A stretch of 64,000 bases of DNA, taken from the NCBI GenBank assembly GCA_023392515.1, contig JAEVYX010000035.1, forward strand, positions 1 through 64,000, written 5' to 3'. This document shows positions 44,093 to 51,429 of this stretch, piece after piece. Position 1 is the first letter of the stretch, and each line of letters opens with the position of its first letter. Origin of the DNA: Bacillota bacterium. GTDB lineage: Bacteria; Bacillota; Clostridia; Christensenellales; Aristaeellaceae. Both the position numbers and the translations under genes were made by a program. The notes below the pieces were generated by a model. It did not search any database. It was not told the DNA's origin and worked only from the letters and a program-made list of their open reading frames with translations.

Positions 44093-44815
44093 ATGTTTCA
44101 AGTGGGCAGCCAATGGAATCCCCTGCAGGCGCAGCTTCGGGAACTGATTGCAAAGAAGGAATCATTTAAGGAGGCCATGCAGCTCGCGCTCATGCTGCAT
44201 AGAATTTTGCATTGCTCAACGGTTTCAGGCGCACAAGAAAAAACGGTGATGGACAGCGTATGGGAAAGCCTGAGCGAAGACGCGTTTTACACCATGCCAA
44301 CGATAAAGGATGTGACGGTAGCCTGGAACATTTGGCATGTTACAAGGATTGAGGACCTTACGGCCAATATTCTAATCGCAAACGGACCCCAAATTTTGAA
44401 CGACGCCTGGCGCAAAAAGCTGAATACCTCCGTTACGGATACGGGAAATGCCATGACGGATGAGGAAATCATCGCCCTAAGCCGCGAACTTGACGGGGAG
44501 GCGCTGAAAGCCTACCGAAACGCGGTAGGCCTGCGCACCCGGGAGATCCTTCAGGCACTGAAGCCCGAAGACCTGGGCCGGAAATTTTCAATAGATCAGG
44601 TAAACCGGATATATCAAGAGGGCGGAGTGACTACCCACCCCGATTCCAGGTGGCTGTTGGACTTTTGGGGCAAAAAAAATGTGACGGGCATTTTGCTAAT
44701 GCCCATCACCCGCCACCAAATGGGACACTTGAACGATTGCTTCAAGCTAAAAAATGCTTGTGCAAGAAGCGCGAAAAAGCAGGCCGGAAACAACCTCGCC
44801 TCTCGCCCGCTTTAA
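44093..44815 (+). CDS. DinB-like four-helix protein
   Basis: 240 residues, mostly helical. Histidines recur in DinB-like positions: LMLHRILH near residue 36, WNIWHVTRIED near 84, and MPITRHQMGHLND near the C-terminus, a pattern compatible with the DinB metal-binding triad. DinB-fold proteins are metal-dependent thiol transferases or unknown enzymes. The last 4 nt overlap the opposing HD-GYP gene. Start ATG 44093 follows AAGGAG at 11 nt, slightly long. Confidence 0.65.
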   Translation: MFQVGSQWNPLQAQLRELIAKKESFKEAMQLALMLHRILHCSTVSGAQEKTVMDSVWESLSEDAFYTMPTIKDVTVAWNIWHVTRIEDLTANILIANGPQILNDAWRKKLNTSVTDTGNAMTDEEIIALSRELDGEALKAYRNAVGLRTREILQALKPEDLGRKFSIDQVNRIYQEGGVTTHPDSRWLLDFWGKKNVTGILLMPITRHQMGHLNDCFKLKNACARSAKKQAGNNLASRPL

Positions 44816-46080
44816 GGATGCTCGCTATAGCACAGTATTTTCTCATACTCTGCCAAAGCCTGGGCATGTCCCTCTTCCCGCAGGCCGCAAAACATTTCGT
44901 AATGGGAGAGCAGCAATTCCACAAGAATTTCGCTGATGGCACCGTTTTTAACCATGTCTGTAAGCACGGTTTTCACCTGGTCCTGTTCCATGCCTTTGCG
45001 GTAAGGCCGGTCTTCCGTCAGCGCGGTGAAAATATCCGCTACCGCCATAATCCGCGAGCCATAGGACAGGTCTTCGCCTTTCAAGTGAAAGGGATAGCCG
45101 TTCCCGGTGAGCTTTTCATGGTGGCAGGACGCCCATTCGTTGATCGTTTCCAAACCCGGAATTTTTGAAAGAAGCAAATGCGTATAGAAGGTATGGCATC
45201 TTATGATCCGGTATTCCCTGGGATCAAGCTGGCCCGGTTTTTCAAGAATTGATGCGTCAATAGCCATCTTGCCCAAATCATGCAAATAGCCCGCCACCAA
45301 CAGCATTTTGCACTCACATTCAGAGAACCCGGACAGTTCGCCCAGCTTCTGGGCCGCTTTTGCCACGCTGGCAGAATGGGTGGCGGTAAAGCGGCTTCGA
45401 AAGTCAATGGCATGGGAAAACAGCTTGGAGACTTCCAAAACCTGGTCTAGATCCAATTCCCCCATATGGGACGAGGCCTCTTTGCTGACGAAGTGCAACG
45501 GTTCCCTGTCAATCAGCTCCAGCCAGATGTATTCCCTTTGGCAAAGCTGGGCCAATGCCTTCACGCTTGCCGGGGTGAAAGCCGTACCGCTTCCGTTACT
45601 TAGCTGTTCCATCATGCTTGGAACCTGGAGCAGAATATTCTTTTTTTCGTTGAACAATACGCAGGCCCGGTCAGCCAGGTGCAGCACATGGCTGGCAAAG
45701 GGTACGGCCTCACCGCCATAATGCTCCCCTTCGCCATGATTCCAGGGAATATGATGGTAGCGCACGATACGGGCCAGAGGGGCAAAGGGCCGGTACCGCT
45801 CCAAAAGCGCGGCACCCCTGAAAGCATGGCTGTTGGTTTCCAGCTGCTCCTGCTGCAGCATGCCCAGCCTTTCCTTAATGGAAAGGGAGCCGATGTCATG
45901 GAGCATACCGGCCATAAAGAGCGTTTGCTGCTCCACCTTGGAAAGGCCCATTTCTTCAGCCAGGCGATATGCCAAATAAGCTACCTGCTGATGGTGATTA
46001 AATAATTCGGGTGCAACCAAGTCCATCGCGCAGGAAAGGGCAAACATCATGTCATAAAGTTTGATACGCAAGTGACCCAT
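44812..46080 (-). CDS. Double HD-domain protein with C-terminal HD-GYP
   Basis: 422 residues. First HD domain (about 15-160): NHHQQVAYLAYRLAE, AGMLHDIG, and paired HH in RYHHIPW, but no GYP. Second, complete HD-GYP (about 245-400): THSASVAKAA, AGYLHDLGKMAI, HHEKLTGNGYPF, VADIFTALTEDRPYR. The latter is the class that hydrolyses cyclic di-GMP (or cGAMP). No sensor or receiver domain is attached. ATG 46080 follows TGGAGG; the longer frame upstream has no ribosome site. Confidence 0.88.
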   Translation of the reverse strand: MGHLRIKLYDMMFALSCAMDLVAPELFNHHQQVAYLAYRLAEEMGLSKVEQQTLFMAGMLHDIGSLSIKERLGMLQQEQLETNSHAFRGAALLERYRPFAPLARIVRYHHIPWNHGEGEHYGGEAVPFASHVLHLADRACVLFNEKKNILLQVPSMMEQLSNGSGTAFTPASVKALAQLCQREYIWLELIDREPLHFVSKEASSHMGELDLDQVLEVSKLFSHAIDFRSRFTATHSASVAKAAQKLGELSGFSECECKMLLVAGYLHDLGKMAIDASILEKPGQLDPREYRIIRCHTFYTHLLLSKIPGLETINEWASCHHEKLTGNGYPFHLKGEDLSYGSRIMAVADIFTALTEDRPYRKGMEQDQVKTVLTDMVKNGAISEILVELLLSHYEMFCGLREEGHAQALAEYEKILCYSEHP

Positions 46081-46134
46081 GATTCCTCCATAATTGCTCC
46101 GCCTTGTGCCATAAGCAGCCCATTGGGCGGAACA

Positions 46135-46164
46135 AGCAAAAAAGAAGGCAGGGATAGCCTGCCT
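46135..46164 (-). terminator. Terminator after the ABC-2 exporter operon
   Basis: Minus strand AGGCAGG/CCTGCCT (46158-46164/46146-46152) with a 5-nt loop followed by TTCTTTTTT. It separates the exporter genes from the HD-GYP gene. Confidence 0.8.
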
Positions 46165-46280
46165 AATAAAAAGACATGTGTTATTATAAGGGCAACAAAG
46201 GTCAAAGGACAAGAGTTTCGAGGAAATATTTTGTAAAACATTTTATCAGTACGATGCCCGCCTTTTTTCTATCGCCTCCT

Positions 46281-47072
46281 TCAACTGCCCGTGCTCTTGT
46301 ATTGGGACAGGCCAAACCGGAAAAACCGTAAGGCCCCCAAGGTAAACAATGCCACAATCAACAGCCCCCATGCAATTCCCCCTGCGGAAAAAGCGCCGGT
46401 AATGATCTGCGTTGGCAGCGTAGCAATCAGGCCATAGGGCAAGAGCCCGTAGAACAGTACCTTCCAAACCCCTTGAAAAATCACGCCCGGCACCTTCATG
46501 CTCATTTCAATGAAGGATTCCTCCACATGGCCAAGGGCGGCGGCGGAAAGAATGAAAAAGGGAAGCGTGCGGAAGATGAGCATTAAATCATACCATAACA
46601 GCGTCATGAGAAGCACCGCGATGATATACGCAATGACAGCGAAAACGGAAACCGGCTGCCCCATCAGGGCAACACCCCGTAACAGAATTACAAGGCTTAA
46701 CGCGATCAAAGGTAGCGAGCCGGGGTTGACCTTCTCAAAGGACAGCCGGAGCAGCAGGGAGGATGGCTTTACCAGATACTGATCCAGGCTGCCCGTGCAG
46801 ATTTTTTCTGGAAGGCTGATAATCCCAAAGAAGAAGGTGGACATGCACAAAGCATTCACCAGGGAAAAGGTGCCCACAAAAACGATCATCTGCCCCTTGG
46901 ACCAGCCGCCTATTGAGTCCACCTGTCCATAGAGCACATCAAAGAGCAACAATTGAATCAAAAACAGGCTGCCATCCACAAAAAAGGCCCCGAAAAAGGA
47001 GAGCCGGAATACCGTCAAATGCTGCAGGCGCATACGTAAAAGCGCCAGGAGAAGCTGTCTGTTCTTTTTCAT
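46281..47072 (-). CDS. ABC-2 exporter permease 2 (COG3694 type)
   Basis: 263 residues, six hydrophobic helices, member of the paired ABC-2-like permeases found with COG4586-type ATPases. Overlaps the preceding permease stop by 4 nt. Substrate unknown. Last gene of the mutS2-like-ABC operon. Confidence 0.82.
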   Translation of the reverse strand: MKKNRQLLLALLRMRLQHLTVFRLSFFGAFFVDGSLFLIQLLLFDVLYGQVDSIGGWSKGQMIVFVGTFSLVNALCMSTFFFGIISLPEKICTGSLDQYLVKPSSLLLRLSFEKVNPGSLPLIALSLVILLRGVALMGQPVSVFAVIAYIIAVLLMTLLWYDLMLIFRTLPFFILSAAALGHVEESFIEMSMKVPGVIFQGVWKVLFYGLLPYGLIATLPTQIITGAFSAGGIAWGLLIVALFTLGALRFFRFGLSQYKSTGS

Positions 47073-47863
47073 ATGCCCACCCCGTCAAACCGGATTCGCA
47101 GCCGGGCGTACATGGTCTTGTTTACAGCATACATAAAACCGCACCATAGCAAAAGGGTGAATATACCCGGCATGGCTTCTTCCCCATTTCGATTGAGGAG
47201 CAGCATGCAGGGCAGGTAGGTCGCATGGTAAAAGGGCAGAAGCTTCATCAGCAAAAGCGCCGGGGGCGGCAAAAGGGCCAGGGGAACCAAGGTGCCGCTT
47301 GCAAAGGCCAGCAGGTTGCTTTTGATCATCAGAAAAAGGCTGATGTCCTGATAGCGAAAGGCCAAAGTGCTCAGGAAAAAGTGGAACTGGATTGAAAACA
47401 CGCCACCCAAAAGGATTAGAAGAAGGGCGGATGCCAATTGCCAGGCGGAAGGCGTAAGCGCCAGGCGAATTTGAAAAAGAACACACCATACGGCTCCTGA
47501 GGCAACGCTTAAGAGCAGCGTGAACCCGGAAGCGCCCAGGCTTTGCGCAAAAAACACCTTTTGGACACCTGCCGGAATCACCAGGGATTTGGCAAACGCC
47601 CCGTCGCGTATCTGCGCGCTCATTTCCTCCGCCTGGCGGCCGGCGGTATCCAATTGTGCCAAAAAGGATTGCAAAAGGTAATAGGTGAGCATCGCGTCAT
47701 AGGTAAAGCCTGAAATGGTTTCCCTGCCCCGAAAAAGAACGGACCAGAGGAGGTGGGCAAACAAAACCCGGCTCAGGCTGGCTGACGCCTGCATCAGGGC
47801 ATCGAACCGGTAGGCGGTCCGGCGCAAGAAAGCGGCTCTTGCAAATTCCCAATACTTTTTCAT
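47069..47863 (-). CDS. ABC-2 exporter permease 1 (COG4587 type)
   Basis: 264 residues with six hydrophobic helices and a conserved-looking N-terminus (KYWEFARAAFLRRTAYRFDALMQ) typical of these exporters. Both ends overlap neighbouring genes by 4 nt, so all three transporter genes are translationally coupled. It likely forms a heteromeric channel with permease 2. Confidence 0.82.
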   Translation of the reverse strand: MKKYWEFARAAFLRRTAYRFDALMQASASLSRVLFAHLLWSVLFRGRETISGFTYDAMLTYYLLQSFLAQLDTAGRQAEEMSAQIRDGAFAKSLVIPAGVQKVFFAQSLGASGFTLLLSVASGAVWCVLFQIRLALTPSAWQLASALLLILLGGVFSIQFHFFLSTLAFRYQDISLFLMIKSNLLAFASGTLVPLALLPPPALLLMKLLPFYHATYLPCMLLLNRNGEEAMPGIFTLLLWCGFMYAVNKTMYARLRIRFDGVGI

Positions 47864-48846
47864 GCGCTCGCCCCCTTTTGCTCGGCATAAATACGGGCAG
47901 CCACGCTTGTAATATCCTCCTCCTCAATGGTCATATCCCGGATATCCCGGCCAGCAAGGAGCGTGTGCAAAATCGGCGTGGCCCTTTCCCGGTCAACAAG
48001 AAAAGAAACCTTGCCGGGGCTTTCCATAAGCGGTTGAACCCCGGCAGGGAGGGGTGGACAGGCGTCCCCATCATAGGCCAGGGTGATTTTCCTATGGGTG
48101 CGATACTTTTCAAACAGGGATTCCGTTTTCCCATCCCACAATTTTTCGCCGTTTCCAATGACCACGCACCGCCCGCACAACTGCAGAATATCCTCCATAT
48201 AGTGAGAGGTTAAAAGAATAGTGGTTCCCTTCTTTTCGTTGACTTCTTTCAAAAAGCGGCGGATTTGCCCCTGGGCTACCGCATCCAGCCCGATGGTCGG
48301 CTCATCCAGGAAAAGAAGCTTCGGGCTGTGCAGCAGCGCCACAATCAATTCCATTTTCATCCGCTCGCCCAGGGAAAGCGTGCGCACCTGCACATGCATC
48401 AAATTTTCCACCTCAAACAGGCGGATGAACTCCCGCACGTTCTCCCGGTACACATTTTCCGGTATTCCGTACAGCGCCTGAAAAAGGCGGAAGGTATCAG
48501 CCGGGGTCAGTTCAAAGAAAAGCTGGCTTTTTTGCCCCATAACCAGGGCATATTGGGATTTGAAATCCGATTCCAGCCGGTTGGGGGTATGGGCAAGCAC
48601 GGAAAGCTCGCCGCCTGTTGGCGCAATAATGCCGCAAAGCAGTTTGACCAGCGTGGTTTTCCCGGCCCCGTTTGGCCCAATCAGCCCTACAAATTCGCCT
48701 TGGTTCACGGACAGGTCGAAGTCATGCAGCGCCGTTTTTTGTACCCAGGTGCGGCGGAAAATCCCCTTCAGGCTTCCCGCAAGCCCCGGCTCCTTCTCAA
48801 TCCTGCAGTAGGTTTTGGTAAGCTTTTTTGCTTCTATCACTTGCAT
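47860..48846 (-). CDS. ABC-2 exporter ATP-binding protein (COG4586 type)
   Basis: 328 residues. Family-specific N-terminus KEPGLAGSLKGIFRR before the strand leading to Walker A GPNGAGKTT; signature LSLGERMKM; Walker B LLFLDEP; H-loop TSHYME. A C-terminal regulatory extension follows (about 245-328). The start lies inside the end of the mutS2-like gene (10-nt overlap), coupling DNA-related and transporter genes. Confidence 0.92.
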   Translation of the reverse strand: MQVIEAKKLTKTYCRIEKEPGLAGSLKGIFRRTWVQKTALHDFDLSVNQGEFVGLIGPNGAGKTTLVKLLCGIIAPTGGELSVLAHTPNRLESDFKSQYALVMGQKSQLFFELTPADTFRLFQALYGIPENVYRENVREFIRLFEVENLMHVQVRTLSLGERMKMELIVALLHSPKLLFLDEPTIGLDAVAQGQIRRFLKEVNEKKGTTILLTSHYMEDILQLCGRCVVIGNGEKLWDGKTESLFEKYRTHRKITLAYDGDACPPLPAGVQPLMESPGKVSFLVDRERATPILHTLLAGRDIRDMTIEEEDITSVAARIYAEQKGASA

Positions 48847-50789
48847 GGGAATTCCGGCTCCTTTTCATAGGTGATCTGCAAATCCGGGCGGCAGCGTTTC
48901 CCCATTTTGTGGCGTGCCTTGCGGTTTTCTACGGAATCAAATACGATGGAGAAATCATATCCTTCCGGATACATGTTTTCCGCAGCCACGTGGCGCTTGA
49001 GCCGCTTGTGGGAAATGCGCTGCTTTTCGCCTTTGATCTGCACGCCAACCTCTCCCCGCTCGTTGGCGGGGGCATACACCAGGCCAAGCTCACGGCCGGG
49101 ATAAACAAGAACGCTGTCGCCCAATTGGAACTGGGCGGCGTGGAGAGAGACCGGCTTGGGTTCGGTCTCTTTTTGAATGCGGGGTGCGGATGAGGCACCC
49201 AGGTTTACGGGAGCAATTGCATCCATAGGCAGGGGAGAAATAATTTGCGGGGCTTTTGCATGCTCCCCGCCATAAGCGGCCAATTCCGCGCGGCGAAGTA
49301 TCCCCTCGGGAAAGCCCAGGCGCTTTAATATGTGCAGCGCGCAGCTTTCCCCCGCCTCGCCTATTTCCAGGCGGTAAAGGGGTGCAAGGCTTTCCCTATC
49401 AAAAGCCATCCGGGCATTTTTAAGCCCGCTTGTGTGGGCGGCATATTCCTTTACCTCGGGGTAATGGGTGGTAGCCACAAAGAGGCACTTCTTTTCGCGA
49501 AGGACATCCAGCACGGCAATGGCAATGCCCATTCCTTCCACAGGATCAGTGCCGGAGCCCAGTTCATCCAGCAGCACCAGGCTTTCCTCATGGACGGACT
49601 TCAAAATAGAAAGCACACTGACCATGTGGGAGGAGAATGTGGAAAGGTTCTGGGCAATGCTCTGCCCATCCCCGATATCGCTTAGGTATGCGCCGTGCAG
49701 GCAAAGGCGGCTTCCCGCTTCCAGGGGCACATGCAAGCCGCTTTGGGCCATCATGGAAAGAAGGCCCACGGTTTTCAGCGCAACGGTCTTGCCCCCGGTG
49801 TTTGGCCCGGTAATGACAATACCCAGCGTATCGCCGCCCAATTCGAAATTCAGGGGTATGCACTGATCTTTTTCGATCAGGGGATGGCGGCCGTTTCGAA
49901 TGATGATCTGCCTTTGTGTTGTGATTTCCGGGGCGATGGCGCCCATCCCGGCGCTGAGTTTCCCCTTGGCAAAAGCGAAGTCCAAGGCCTCCAGGGTATC
50001 CCTGTCATTTTGCAGGGCAGGCAGACAATCCTGACACAAGGCAGTCAAGGTATACAGGATTTTGCGGACCTCGTTCTCCTCCTCCACCTGAAGGGTATTC
50101 AGCTCGCTTTGCATTTTTGTAACGGCGGCAGGCTCAATAAAGACGGTACCGCCCGAGGAGGACAGGTCTACCACCGTGCCGGTCACCTGAGCCCGGTATT
50201 CGCGCTTTACAGGCAGCGTCAGCCTGCCGTTTCTTGTAGCCACAAAGCTATCCGAAAACCAGGCTTTGTTGTTTTGAAGCAGGCTGTTTAGCCTGGCCTT
50301 GATTTGACCGACGAGATGCTCCATTTTTCTGCGCACATCCCGAAGCGCCGACGAGGCACCGCTGTCCACCAGATCGCCCCGGATGCAGCGTTCAATTTCC
50401 TCGTTCAGGTCGGGCAAATCCACAAGGGCCCGGCCATATCCGGCCAGCTCCAGCCCCATATATTCCCCGCGCTTCAAATAGTTTTTCACCCGCCGCACAG
50501 AAGACAGGAATTGGCTGACGGCCAGGAATTGGGACGGATGAAGCAGGCTCTCCGCTTTTAAAAGCGCAATGAGCTTATTGATCTCCTCCATGGAGCTTAG
50601 CGGCGGCGTGCCCAAAGCATCCAGGATTTTTCTGGCTTCGGTCGTGTTTTGAAGCCGTGCCCGGCATTCTTTTTCGCTGAGGGCCGGGGCAAGGGCCATC
50701 AGGCGCGCTCTTGCACCCTGGGAACAGGCCAATTGGCCCAGGATTTCCTTGATTTTGTCGAATTCCAATATGATTTCCGATGGCTGCAT
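48837..50789 (-). CDS. MutS2-like ATPase without the Smr nuclease domain
   Basis: 650 residues. MutS core, clamp and ATPase domains in MutS2 order: SSSGGTVFIEP in the middle domain, Walker A GPNTGGKT, LDELGSGTDP (Walker B and D-loop), TTHYPE. After the coupling region (LGDSVLVYPGRELGLVY) it ends with a roughly 60-residue tail (YDFSIVFDSVENRKARHKMGKR) instead of the C-terminal Smr endonuclease of typical 780-residue MutS2. MutS2 acts on branched DNA or collided ribosomes; a version lacking Smr may bind without cutting. ATG 50789 follows GGAGGG. It is preceded by a long structured leader. Confidence 0.88.
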   Translation of the reverse strand: MQPSEIILEFDKIKEILGQLACSQGARARLMALAPALSEKECRARLQNTTEARKILDALGTPPLSSMEEINKLIALLKAESLLHPSQFLAVSQFLSSVRRVKNYLKRGEYMGLELAGYGRALVDLPDLNEEIERCIRGDLVDSGASSALRDVRRKMEHLVGQIKARLNSLLQNNKAWFSDSFVATRNGRLTLPVKREYRAQVTGTVVDLSSSGGTVFIEPAAVTKMQSELNTLQVEEENEVRKILYTLTALCQDCLPALQNDRDTLEALDFAFAKGKLSAGMGAIAPEITTQRQIIIRNGRHPLIEKDQCIPLNFELGGDTLGIVITGPNTGGKTVALKTVGLLSMMAQSGLHVPLEAGSRLCLHGAYLSDIGDGQSIAQNLSTFSSHMVSVLSILKSVHEESLVLLDELGSGTDPVEGMGIAIAVLDVLREKKCLFVATTHYPEVKEYAAHTSGLKNARMAFDRESLAPLYRLEIGEAGESCALHILKRLGFPEGILRRAELAAYGGEHAKAPQIISPLPMDAIAPVNLGASSAPRIQKETEPKPVSLHAAQFQLGDSVLVYPGRELGLVYAPANERGEVGVQIKGEKQRISHKRLKRHVAAENMYPEGYDFSIVFDSVENRKARHKMGKRCRPDLQITYEKEPEFPCK

Positions 50790-50812
50790 GGGATTCCCTC
50801 CAAATTCAAACT

Positions 50813-50873
50813 CCAAAAAACAAACCGCAGGCGCACATCTGCCGCCCATAAAATGGGCAGAATGCTCCTGCGG
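50813..50873 (-). terminator. Intrinsic terminator just upstream of the mutS2-like gene
   Basis: Minus strand hairpin closed by CCGCAGG/CCTGCGG (50867-50873/50825-50831), with an inner CTGCC/GGCAG and CAT/ATG stem, followed by TTTGTTTTTT. It ends only 24 nt before the start codon, so it acts either as an attenuator or as the end of a separate RNA. Confidence 0.85.
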
Positions 50874-51158
50874 GTACAAATTCCCCGATACAACAAACGG
50901 CAGATTACCGCTCTTATCCCCCTTTGAGAAATTTCCGGCAAACGGAAATTTTCCTTCAAGGCGATAAGGGCGAGCCCTCTGCCGCTTCTATCTTACGGGT
51001 ATTTGTCAATCAAGCAGTCTGTTTCGGGCAGATGCGGGAAAGGTATGAAAACACAAGCAGGCTAAACCCGCTTCTTTTCACGCTTTCCCGGGATGATTTA
51101 ATTTCGCATCCCGATAACAGACAAAACCGACATCAAAATACCAACCTTTTCTTCGATT
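50813..51158 (-). ncRNA. Structured leader or non-coding RNA upstream of the mutS2-like gene
   Basis: About 346 nt from the promoter at 51166-51194 to the terminator. No coding frame. Minus-strand pairings: GTCTGTT-N2-CGGG (51110-51122) with CCCGAAACAGAC (51017-51028); inside it GGGAAAG/CTTTCCC (51083-51089/51036-51042) with TGAAAA/TTTTCA; an alternative GGGATG/CATCCC (51090-51112). A second rod has CGGCAG/CTGCCG (50979-50984/50898-50903), CTTATC/GATAAG and a perfect 9-bp AAATTTCCG/CGGAAATTT. The family is unknown; the rod outline recalls 6S RNA but no family sequence was recognised. No T-box or known riboswitch core was found. Confidence 0.6.
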
Positions 51159-51165
51159 CGAAAAG

Positions 51166-51194
51166 AGTATATCAAAGGCCGACCGCCCTGTCAA
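51166..51194 (-). promoter_or_regulatory. Promoter of the mutS2-like-ABC operon or its leader RNA
   Basis: Minus strand TTGACA (51189-51194), a 17-nt spacer and TATACT (51166-51171), about 370 nt upstream of the first start codon. Confidence 0.85.
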
Positions 51195-51203
51195 TGCTTT
51201 TTC

Positions 51204-51359
51204 CTACAGGTCATCCGCATCCTGGTCCGGCTTGCCGCCGTCACGGGGGGTGCCGGTATAGCTGCCAAGGACATCGGTTGCTTCCGGTTCTTTCGCCATG
51301 CTGGACATCAATTGCATTTCCTTCTCCCGCTTACGGTTTTTCAGTTTTCCTTTATTCAT
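51204..51359 (-). CDS. Small 51-residue protein
   Basis: Lys/Arg-rich N-terminus (MNKGKLKNRKREKEMQ) and an acidic, proline/glycine-containing C-terminus with DVLGSYTGTP and ending QDADDL. I recall small clostridial hypothetical proteins with a similar LGSYTG...DADDL tail, so it is probably real although uncharacterised. ATG 51359; its Shine-Dalgarno GGGAGGG lies inside the 3' arm of the hairpin at 51367-51403. Confidence 0.7.
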   Translation of the reverse strand: MNKGKLKNRKREKEMQLMSSMAKEPEATDVLGSYTGTPRDGGKPDQDADDL

Positions 51360-51403
51360 AAAAACGCCCTCCCTTTCCGGAAAGGATTTCCGGAAAGGGA
51401 GGG
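51360..51403 (-). terminator. leuS terminator whose 3' arm holds the next gene's ribosome site
   Basis: Perfect 17-bp stem (51367-51383 with 51387-51403) and a 3-nt loop, followed on the minus strand by CGTTTTT and then ATG. The 3' arm ends in AAAGGGAGGG, the ribosome binding site of the 51-residue protein. Confidence 0.85.
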
Positions 51404-51429
51404 TTGTATTCCTGCATTTGGAAATTCGT

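Noticed and set aside
50898..50984. 6S RNA
   Set aside because: The rod with internal bulges resembles 6S in outline, but no conserved 6S sequence or size match was established. Left as an unassigned structured RNA.
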